DNA of 64,000 nucleotides from Streptomyces sp. RKAG293. GTDB taxonomy: Bacteria > Actinomycetota > Actinomycetes > Streptomycetales > Streptomycetaceae. A program made the translations under genes and the position numbers. Below are positions 15,868-25,100 of this stretch, piece after piece. The stretch's first letter is position 1. Each line of letters begins with the position of its first letter. Below the pieces are notes generated by a model. It was not told the origin of the DNA. It made no database searches and saw nothing but the letters and a program-made list of their open reading frames with translations. The stretch covers positions 1,488,001 to 1,552,000 of the forward strand of contig NZ_JAJOZB010000001.1 in the NCBI RefSeq assembly GCF_023701745.1. Direction: 5' to 3'.

Positions 15868-17466
15868 ATGGTGGACATGTTGTGGAGCGGCTGGGGCGAC
15901 CCGGCCAAGGCGGCGCCGCTGCCCGATTCAGTGCTCGGCCTGCTGCGAGACCTGCTCGGCGTCAAGCCCCGGAGCGCCGGGGCGGCCGAGCTCGGCGACA
16001 TCGCCGTGCCCGAGTCCGGCCTCGGTGACGGGACCCGCCGAGCCCTCGCCGAACGTCTTGGCGACCCGGCCCGTCTGCGGACCGACGCGGAGACCCGGAT
16101 CCGGCACACGCGCGGCAAGTCCACCCCCGACCTCCTGCGGATCCGCGCCGGCGAGGTCGACGACATACCGGATGCGGTACTGCTGCCGGGATCCCACCAG
16201 GACGTCCTCGACGTCTTGCGGATCTGCGCCGAGCACAACGTGGCGGTGGTTCCCTTCGGCGGCGGCACATCGGTGGTCGGCGGACTCGCCCCTACCGGGC
16301 CGGGCCCCTTCGTCGCGCTGGACCTGCGCCGGCTGAACAGCCTGGTCTCCCTCGACGAGGTCTCCCGCACCGCGACCCTGCAGTCCGGGCTCCGCGCACC
16401 TCAGGCGGAAGCCCTGCTCGCCGCACACGGTTTCACCCTGGGACATTTCCCGCAGTCGTACGAGTGGGCGACGATCGGCGGATTCGCGGCGGCCCGCTCC
16501 AGCGGGCAGGCTTCGGCCGGCTACGGCCGTTTCGACGAGATGGTGCTCGGGCTGACGGTGGCCACTCCTGAAGGCACCCTGGAAGTGGGCCGTGCGCCCC
16601 GGTCCGCCGCCGGCCCGGACCTCCGCCAGCTGATCCTGGGTTCCGAGGGCGCGTTCGGCGTCATCACCTCGGTGACCGTACGCATCCGGCCGCTGCCCAC
16701 GACCAAGGTCTACGAGGGCTGGCGATTCCCCACCTTCGAGGCCGGGGCGACCGCGCTGCGCCGACTCGCCCAGGACGGCCCGCTCCCCACCGTGCTGCGC
16801 CTCTCGGACGAGACGGAGACCTTCGTCGGGCTGGCTCAGCCGGACAGCATCGGCGGAGAGTCGGCAGACCCCCAGCCGGCCGGCGTCATGGCCATCGCCG
16901 GGTACGAGGGCACCGCCGAGGACACGGAGAACAGGCGGGCCCGGGCAACCGCCGTCCTGCGCGCATGCGGAGGTGAACTCGTGGACGCGGCCGGTGAGAA
17001 GTGGGCCCACGGCCGTTACAACGCGCCCTATCTCCGCGACTCGCTGCTCGACGCGGGCGCGTTCGCCGAGACCCTGGAGACCGCGGCCTTCTGGTCCCGC
17101 ATCCCGGCACTCTACGAAGCCGTACGCCAGGCGCTCACCGCCACCCTGACCGAGGCGGGAACCCCGCCCCTGGTCATGTGCCACATCTCCCACGTCTACG
17201 AGACCGGCGCATCCCTCTACTTCACCGTCGTCTCGGCCCAGGGGGAGGATCCGGTCGCCCACTGGGCGCCCGCCAAGCGCGCCGCCAACGACGCCATCCT
17301 CGCCGCCGGCGGCACCATCACCCATCACCACGGCGTGGGGACCGATCATCGCGACTGGTACGCCCGGGAGATCGGCCCGCTCGGGGTGGGCGTCCTGCAA
17401 GCCGTCAAGGCGGCCCTCGACCCCGCGGGAATCCTCAACCCCGGCATCCTGCTCCCCATCCGCTGA
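15868..17466 (+). CDS. FAD-binding oxidase, alkyldihydroxyacetonephosphate-synthase-like
   Basis: The 532-residue protein has the PCMH-type FAD fold: VVPFGGGTSVVGGLAP (FAD pyrophosphate loop), EWATIGGFAAARSSGQASAG and GYGRFDEMVLGLTVATPEG. Near the C-terminus is a histidine cluster THHHGVGTDH, followed by LDPAGILNPGILLP. The histidine triplet and the GRFDEMV region are features of alkyl-DHAP synthase (AGPS), which exchanges the acyl chain of acyl-DHAP for a fatty alcohol to make ether lipids. Other members of the FAD/VAO superfamily (GlcD, lactate dehydrogenases) share the fold but usually not the triplet. It is followed 31 bases later by a lipid-kinase-like gene, which supports a lipid role. 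Confidence 0.82.
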   Translation: MVDMLWSGWGDPAKAAPLPDSVLGLLRDLLGVKPRSAGAAELGDIAVPESGLGDGTRRALAERLGDPARLRTDAETRIRHTRGKSTPDLLRIRAGEVDDIPDAVLLPGSHQDVLDVLRICAEHNVAVVPFGGGTSVVGGLAPTGPGPFVALDLRRLNSLVSLDEVSRTATLQSGLRAPQAEALLAAHGFTLGHFPQSYEWATIGGFAAARSSGQASAGYGRFDEMVLGLTVATPEGTLEVGRAPRSAAGPDLRQLILGSEGAFGVITSVTVRIRPLPTTKVYEGWRFPTFEAGATALRRLAQDGPLPTVLRLSDETETFVGLAQPDSIGGESADPQPAGVMAIAGYEGTAEDTENRRARATAVLRACGGELVDAAGEKWAHGRYNAPYLRDSLLDAGAFAETLETAAFWSRIPALYEAVRQALTATLTEAGTPPLVMCHISHVYETGASLYFTVVSAQGEDPVAHWAPAKRAANDAILAAGGTITHHHGVGTDHRDWYAREIGPLGVGVLQAVKAALDPAGILNPGILLPIR

Positions 17467-17497
17467 CTGGTCACTCATGCCTTTCGGAGGCACCTTC

Positions 17498-18379
17498 ATG
17501 CGACAGTTCACAGCGGTCGTCAACCCCTCGGCCGGGGGGGCCACCGGAACAGCGGCCCTGCTCCCGCTGGCCCGTCTGCTCCGGCAAGCGGGAGCGCAGC
17601 TCGACACGCAGTACAGCAACAGCTTGGAACACGCCCGGGAGATCGCGCTGAAGGCGGCCGAGCAGGGGCACATCGTCCTCGCCGTCGGCGGCGACGGCAT
17701 AGTGGGCTGCGTCGGCGGCGCCCTCAGCGGCACCGAAGCCGTCCTCGGAATCGTCCCCGCCGGCCGCGGCAACGACTTCGCCCGCGCCCTCGGCCTTCCC
17801 AACGAGCCGCCCGCTCTGGCCAAACTGCTCCTGAAGGGCACACCGCGACGGATCGACACCATCGCGGTCGAGTCGGCGGCCCACACCGGAACCGTCGTCC
17901 TGGGCAGCGTCTACGCGGGCGTCGACGCGCTGGCCAACCGTCACGCCAACACCTCACGGCTCCTGCGAGGTTCCGCTTCCTACTACGCGGGCGGGCTGCG
18001 CGCGGTGGCCACCTGGTGGGCCGCCGACTTCAGGATCACCGTGGACGGCGTCTCGCGGGAGCGGCGCGGCTACACGGTCGTGGCGGCCAACTCCGCCTAC
18101 TACGGCTTCGGTCGCCTCATCGCCCCGGACGCCCGCCTCGACAACGGACTGCTGGACGTCGTCATCATCCGTGAAGCACCCAAGCGCCTCTTCTTCACCA
18201 TCATGAACGAACTGAAGACCGGCGCACACATCAACCGGCCGGAGATAGAGGTCCTCCGTGGCAAGGAAGTCCGCATCGAGGCGGACCGCGAGATCCCCTA
18301 CGGGGCGGACGGCGAGGTCGACAACGTCCTCCCCATGACGGCAAGGGTGCAACCCGGAGCGCTTCGGGTCCTGTGCTGA
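17498..18379 (+). CDS. Diacylglycerol-kinase-like lipid kinase (DagK/YegS family)
   Basis: The 293-residue protein has the DAGK catalytic domain landmarks: VVNPSAGG at the start, AVGGDGIVG (the GGDG nucleotide loop), VPAGRGNDFARALG, and a C-terminal beta-rich half with NSAYYGFGRLIAPDARLDNG. Family members phosphorylate diacylglycerol, sphingoid bases or related lipids at the membrane with ATP. I start it at ATG 17498, which follows CGGAGG by seven bases; ATG 17477 would add seven residues. It follows the AGPS-like gene and probably acts on the same lipid series, for example phosphorylating an ether glyceride. Confidence 0.88.
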   Translation: MRQFTAVVNPSAGGATGTAALLPLARLLRQAGAQLDTQYSNSLEHAREIALKAAEQGHIVLAVGGDGIVGCVGGALSGTEAVLGIVPAGRGNDFARALGLPNEPPALAKLLLKGTPRRIDTIAVESAAHTGTVVLGSVYAGVDALANRHANTSRLLRGSASYYAGGLRAVATWWAADFRITVDGVSRERRGYTVVAANSAYYGFGRLIAPDARLDNGLLDVVIIREAPKRLFFTIMNELKTGAHINRPEIEVLRGKEVRIEADREIPYGADGEVDNVLPMTARVQPGALRVLC

Positions 18380-18403
18380 CGGGTCCCGTCCCGGAACTGT
18401 CGT

Positions 18404-18898
18404 TCAGGACCGGGCGGGGGTCAGACCGAGGGCACGGAAGCACGTCCGCTGGTCGAACCACAGCAGGCCGACGGTGGTCGCGGTCATCAGTGCCGCCATG
18501 GCCCAGTGCCCGGCGACGGTGGTGATCGGGGCGCCGACCAGGTTCAAGGCCACGTGCAGTCCCAGGCGCAGGGCGACCAGGCCGATGAAGATGGCGCGGG
18601 TGTGGTTGTTCTTCAGCATGGCCTTGAGGAGCTTGCGGCGTTTGGCGAAGACCGTGACGCCGATGACGATGTTGATCGCGGCCAGCACGGCGAGAATCAT
18701 CCATGAGTCGGAGTCGGCCTTGAGGAAGTCCCAGGCTCCGGCCGCGATGCCCTCGGAAGCGAAGAACCAGACCGGCAGCGGCCTGATCCCGGCGAGCCCG
18801 GCCGCGTCCGCCGCGGTCCCCGCCTCCGAGGGCGTGGCCTCGGAAGGCGTGGCCTCGGAAGGCGTGGCCGCGTCGTGTGGGTCGGTGATGCTGCTCAT
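18404..18898 (-). CDS. Four-helix membrane protein of unknown function
   Basis: The protein has 164 residues from ATG at 18896-18898. The N-terminus contains a threefold TPSEA repeat encoded by 15-bp tandem units (about 18831-18869). Hydrophobic segments follow in PVWFFASEGIAAGAWDFL, MILAVLAAINIVIGVTVFA, AIFIGLVALRLGLHVALNLV and a last helix before the tail FDQRTCFRALGLTPARS. A basic loop, KRRKLLKAMLKNNHTR, separates helices 2 and 3. I do not recognise the family. It is convergent with the lipid kinase gene, 24 bases away, and may be a separate transcription unit. Confidence 0.65.
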   Translation of the reverse strand: MSSITDPHDAATPSEATPSEATPSEAGTAADAAGLAGIRPLPVWFFASEGIAAGAWDFLKADSDSWMILAVLAAINIVIGVTVFAKRRKLLKAMLKNNHTRAIFIGLVALRLGLHVALNLVGAPITTVAGHWAMAALMTATTVGLLWFDQRTCFRALGLTPARS

Positions 18899-19091
18899 GA
18901 CGACTGTCCCCCGAACGTTGGAATCCGTGTGCCTTACGAGGCACGATTCTGGTTCAGGGCGTGATGTGCGCACCAGAGATGTTCGTCGTGGTCAGGCTAT
19001 GACATCTGTCATGTCGATCGGCACTCGGCCCATCGTCGGACGGAAGGTCCACGGTGCGACGGCTCATGAAGTGCGAGCGGGACGGCCTGCG

Positions 19092-19113
19092 GGCCGGGGC
19101 CGGAGCCCCGGCC
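19092..19113 (-). terminator. GC-rich hairpin after the giant gene
   Basis: GGCCGGGGC (19092-19100) and GCCCCGGCC (19105-19113) pair perfectly around a four-base loop. The hairpin lies 14 bases beyond the stop of the 18.65-kb minus-strand gene. There is no U-tract, which is usual for actinomycete terminators. Confidence 0.55.
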
Positions 19114-19126
19114 CCGGCCCCGGCCG

Positions 19127-22100
19127 TCAGCGGGTGTCGGAGGCGCAGTCGTCCACGATCAGGTCGGTGGGTACTGCTGTCAGGGCGTGCTGGAGGTGGT
19201 CCGCTGAGCCCTGCCAGAGGGTCTGGGCGGGGTCCAGCGGATGGAAACCGAGCGGTTCCAGCAGCTGTTCGCCGGTCCGCGGATCGGTTCCGACCAGGAC
19301 GGTGTCGACGTTGCCGGTCCGCGCGATCCGTGCGACGTCCTGGAGCAGGGCCCGTACGGCCGCTGCCGACCGGTCGCCGTCGCCGTCCCACACCATGCCG
19401 GTCACCGACATGACCTCCGGCGGCCTGCCCGCGCCACCCGCCGACGGATCGAGGAGGGCCCGGACGGGATGGTCCCCGGTCAGCCCGCCGGCGTCGAGGG
19501 TGCCCCGTCCGTAGCGCAACTGCCCCCGGCCGGAACCTCGGTGGCCCCGCCCGGTGAGTGGATCGTCGGTGATCCAGTCGAGTACCTGCAGACGCCCCCG
19601 CAGCAGCGCGCGGTTCTGGATCAGGGGCACTGATACGAGGTCGGGTGCGGGTGCCGGTGCGGGTTCGCGTTCGGGTTCTTCGGGGACGGGTTCGGGGACG
19701 AGTGCGGGAGCGGGCGCCCGCGGGGGTGCCTGCGAAGGCGTGCCCACCGGTTCGGCGGCAACCCGAGGGGGCTTCGAGGGGCGCGAGGGAGTGGGCTCCG
19801 CAGGGCGCGTGAGCTCATCGATGATTCTGGTCAGATCCGTGGGCGCGAAGCCGCGCAGCGTCCGGTCGTTGAGCTGGACCGTCTCCAGCTCGACCCACTT
19901 CAGCTCCTTCCAGCCGGGCGTCTTCCACTGCTGACCGACCGCCTGCGGACCGGTCACGCGCCAGGGAAGCTTCGTCTCCGCGCCCCTGCCGTTCTTCTCC
20001 CGCTCCTTCATCACGATGAACTGACCGGTGAGGCTCGGGGGCTTCGACACCTCGAGTCGCTTGTAACCGATGCTCTCCAGGCGCGTCATCCGCGTGGCCT
20101 GGCCGTTGCCCTCCTCCTCCAGGTAACGGACGTGGTGTCCGAGCAGGGCGTAGATCTCCAGGTTTCCGCTCCGGAAGCCCAGGTGCCGCACCCCTTGCGG
20201 GTTCATGCGGTGCAGATAGTCGAAGAGCTGGAACTGATGGGTTCGACCACCATCAGGGAATCCGGCGAGCCACGCATCGCTGCTCCAGAACTCGGTCAGG
20301 TCGTGGACGCGCGTGGCATTGGTCGCCATCTGCTGGAATTTGACCGCGTTCCGATCCTTGTCACCGACCAGCACCACCTGCACATGGGGGGGCAGCTCGG
20401 TGATCAGCTGCCGAACCCCCGTGATGCTGGTGTCATGTTGGGGGTGGGGGCCGCCCTTCTTGCCGCTGAACCGGGTCCACAGCATGACGAACGTGCCACG
20501 GGTGGGTACCCCGGCCGTCTGAAGAAATCCCTCGACAGCGGTGTCCTGCGCGGTGGAACTCATCCCCCAGGCGCGGCGGACCGCCTCTCTGCTCGTCTGC
20601 GCCCAGCTGTCCGCCAGTTGCCCGGTCGCCCGGGACACCGGGTCCTGGAACCTGGGATTTCGCAGACCGTGGGGAATCGCCGGCACGGCATCTCCGTACG
20701 GCAACTCCTCGGGCACCGGCCTGTCGCCTCGGTTGTCGGTGGCTCGCCGGTAGAGGTCGTGCGGTTGGGCGTCCGTGACCACGTGCACCCGGCTCGCGCC
20801 GCCGCCGAGCGAATCCCGCAGGAATCCGCTCACCTGATCGGTGACGGTGCCCCCGGACACCACGGCCACATGCAGATGGGGGTTGACCAGGAGCGCCGCG
20901 GACACCCCGAACATGTCCCCGGTGAAGTTGCCGGCCATCACGATCAGACGGTGCTTGCTGGGGTCCGGGGTCTCGGGGACCTTCAGCGCTTTCAGCAGCG
21001 CCTTCAACGTCGTGACCAGTTCCTTCAGTTCAACCTCCGAACCGAACGTGCTCCAATGATTCTTCAGGAAGCCGATCTTGGTACCCCTGGTGAGGGTCTG
21101 CAGCTTCCACTTGAAGGCGTTGAGGAGCTGTACCCGGCCGGCAGCGCCCACGGCGATGCCTTGCCGACCGGCGTGCGCGTCGCCGCGTCGATCGCCGAGC
21201 TCACTGAGCAACACGGCACCGCCCTCCGGAAGGCCCTTGACCGACCACAGCAGATCAAACAGATCCTTGTACACCTTTTCGCCCTGGCGGTCGGCCAGCG
21301 CGTGTGCCTTGTCGGAGACCATGTCCGCGATGCTCGGGACGGGTATGCCCTCCATCACCGTGCCCGGCTCGTACACCACGGTCCTGTTCGGTCCGACCGT
21401 GATCTCCACACCGTTGATGACCCCGGTGATGGCCTGCTTGTCCTTGGCATCCACGGCGAACGTTCCGGTGAAGCGGACATCCTCCACGAGCCGGGCGTTG
21501 ATGTCCTCCAGCAGATTCCTCGGTGACAGGTCCCGGTCGTTGAGACGGAAGTCGAGATCCGCGATCGGCCGGGGGCTGCCGAACATGAGCTTCACTCCGG
21601 CACCGCCGGAGAGGAAGAAGCTCGGTGTCACCTGCAGCATGACCTCGCTGAACTCCCGTCCCACCACCAGCTTCTGCTCGTCGCTGGGTTCGGCCGGCAC
21701 GACGGTGGTCGCCGCAGTGTCCGGGGAGGCGGTGCTCGCGGATCCCACCTCGACCGGCAGCTCGATGGTGACGTGGAAAGTGACCAACACGTTCGCCTGC
21801 CCGGTGAGCGGGGTCGGTACCTCCTCCGGCACGTCCCTCGCCGGTACGAAGAGCTGCACCTCATGGAGTCCGGCCTTCCACACTGTCGGGACCTTGTCCC
21901 CCGTCAGCGTGAAGCTCGGCGCGGTGACCGGGCCGCCCACCGGTGCCAGCTGCTCACCGATCCACCGCTTCAGGTGACCGAGCACGGTGTCGCCGGACAC
22001 CCGCGGGTCGCCGATGGACAGGGTCAAGGGGATCGGACTCTTGTTCACCGTGCCGGGACCGGCGCCCGCCGTGGCCGTGCTCGACTCCGCAGGGAGCGGG

Positions 22101-25100
22101 GGCCGCAGGAGGTCCACGATCCCCTGCCAGTTCGCCTGGTCCTTCCGTCGCATCACGGCTTTCCACTTGCCGACGGGCTTCGCCTTCGACGGCGCCGAGG
22201 TCGGGCTGTGGACCGGTCCGTCGTCGGTGGGGCTGCCTGCGGCGGCGGAGTGGTCCGGAGTCCGATCCGGGGCTGTGTGGTCGTCCGCCAGCAGTTCCAG
22301 ATAGCGGGTGTGGGACAGATCCCGCACCACAGGACCGGACTGCGACACCGCCTCGATCCTCTGGAGATGCCGGTCCAGTACCGCGAAGGCCGCCTCGTTG
22401 GCGGACTCTCCCATGACCCCCTGGTCATCCGCGAACCGGCTCGTCCGCGACTCCTGGCGCAGCGCCATCAACGCGTCGGCGTACTCGTCCGGAAGTCCCA
22501 GGAAGTGCAGCAGCTCGTGCAGCAGCACGCCCGCCGAGCTCTGCGCGAACCAGACCAGCTGGTTGCTCGTGCCGTCGCCGGGGCGCACCTGGATCGTCCG
22601 GTGCGCACCTTCGGCCGTACCGGACAGTTCCAGGTGCAGATGGACCTGCGCCCCGCCCGGCAGCCGGAACCTGCCGTTGAAGTACCGGTCGACCGCGGCC
22701 GTCGCCGCGTTCCACAGCTCCGTTCGCCCGGCGTAGGTCAGCGTCGTGCCCTGGTACGGCTCGAGGTGCAGCCGCAAGGTGAACTCGCGTACCCACTGCC
22801 CCGGCCGCACCTCGAAGTGCCGCAGGTCGTACGTGATCGTGGTCTCCTGGCCCTGGAGCCAGCGCAGCTCGCGCTGCCGGGACGCATAGCGGCCGGGCAG
22901 CGTGGGACCACCGATCGGCCCCGTCCCCGCCTGGCCTGCCAGCTCCGGATCGAACCGCTCGGTGACCATCAGCGCGGGTTCCGCGAAGCGCCGGACGTCG
23001 GCCCAGTCCCCGGGCGCCAGCAGCGGCGGCGCGGGGACGCCGAGGGTACTCCGCGCGCCCGACGGTACGGGTCCGAAGGCGGCCGGGGGGAGGGTCGAAC
23101 GGGCCGGGCGGGCGGGGGCGGACGCACTGCTCCTGGGCGCCAGGTCCTGGAGGGGAATGTCCGAGCTGTCGTCCGTGGCGGTGACCGGGCCGTGGAAGGC
23201 CCGGGCGTCCTCCGGCCGCACGCCCTGCTGCCTGGCGGTCGGCACGTTGACGGCGGGCTCGTTGACGGTCGGCGCTACGTGCACGACCGGCGGGACGACC
23301 ACTGGTTCGGCAACCGGCGGTGTGATGACCGGCTCCGGGGCGCGCTCCTCCGACGCGGGAACAACCGGTTCGACCGCCACTACCGGCTCGACAACCACAG
23401 GCGCAGGAACGACCGGCTCGGGAACGACCGGCTCAGCGACCACCGGTTCGGGAACCACCGGTGGCAACAGGCCCAGTTCGCGGGCGCCCTCCTCATCGGT
23501 GCGGAAGAAGACTCCGCCGGGGACGACGACGTTCCTCTCGCCGCCGCGGCCCCACCAGTTGCCCAGGCCGGTGAGGGAGATCGAGGCGTCCGCCTGGATC
23601 AGGTACGTACGGCCTTCGCCGCTGCTGCTCCCCTTCTTCTTCGCCGATGCCTCGGAGGTGGCCTCCCTCGTGAAGTCGGTCTTGTACGGCGGGAGCGCCA
23701 CCGACGGCGTCCAGGTGTCCGCGCCGCCGGGGCCGTTGCCCACCTCGGTGATGGTGGCGACCTGGAAGGTGGCGGTGCCCTGCAACCCGGCGTTGACGCC
23801 CTGGGATCCCGTCACCTTGACCTTGTCCCCGCCGGCGGCCTCGGTCTTGCCGGCCAGGGTCAGCGTCTCGCTGGAGGACACCACGCGGGGGTTCCGCAAC
23901 TGGGTCCGCACCTGGATCTCCCGCAGGAGGCTGACCACGCCGGGCTCGCCGGCCAGGCCGCCGATCCGGTACACGGCCTGCGGATCACGCTGCAACTGTG
24001 CTGCCAGCGCCGTGGAGTTCAGCTGGCTGCGCAGCACATGGTCGGTCCACGGCGCGGTGAGTGTGGCCGGCAGCAGACCGTCCACCGCCACCCACACGGC
24101 GGGCGGCAAGTGGTAGGTGAGGACCCGGCTGTTCGCGGGCAGGACGAAGTCCCCCGGTGGCGGCACCGTGACCGTGACCGTCGCCGGGACGGTACCGACA
24201 TGCGCGACGGAGTCGTCCGCGGGCGTCGTGGAACGCACTCCGTCCGCGACGGGGAAACGTGGCGCATGGCGCCACACTCCCCCGCGGCCCGCCAGCTGTG
24301 AGACTCCCAGGGTGGCGAGCTGGGGAAGCCTGCCCCAGCCCTGGACCCGGCGCACGCTGACGCTCCAGGTGACATCGTGCACCCACGACGCCGTTCCGGC
24401 GGCTCCGTGCTTGCTGGTCGAACCGGTCTTGCCGGTCTTGCTCCCGGTCGCCGTCAGCCCCCGCTCGCGGACGTACTTCGCGTCGGCTCCGCTGCCGCCG
24501 GCGCGGGCGAAGTCCTTGGTCTGGAGGCTGTTGGAGAAGGTGAGGCCGACCGAGGCCTCCGCGCCCCGCGAGCTCTCCGCGATGTCCTCCTGGCCGATGG
24601 TGGCGTTCGAGGTGATCTCGGCCGCGGTGGTGCCTTCCGTCACCTGGGGAGCTACGTGGCGGGGGTTGGACAGCTCCGCCTTCACCAGCACCTGGAGCTG
24701 GTAGCGGCCGAAGGGGCCGTCGTCGTACTCGTGCACCGAGAGTCCGCCACCGGTCAGCACGTCGAACAGCCCGCCCAGCCCCTCGGGAGAGGCGAGCAGC
24801 ATCATCTGCTGTTCGAGCCGGGCACGGGTGCGGGCGGCGGCCGAACCCGTCAGCCAGGTGTTCGGGAGCCTGCCGAGGGCCTCTCGCAACTGCCGTACCA
24901 CCGGCCGGGGATCGACGGGACCGAGGTCCGAGTCACCCAGGGAGTACCCGCTCGGCACGGCCGGGGAGGTGGTGGTGGCAGGCGTCGGGGCCGCCGTCCG
25001 GAGAGGCCGGTAGTAAGGGGGCGGATCCAGCGTCACCTGGGTCGGCGGCGAGACCGCCCCGGTGGACGACCCGCCGATACCCGCCGCCGTCAACGGCACC

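Noticed and set aside
19127..20900. Large clostridial-toxin-type glucosyltransferase in the giant protein
   Set aside because: The C-terminal part lacks a convincing DXD glucosyltransferase core; a GT-B-like reading is only weakly possible.
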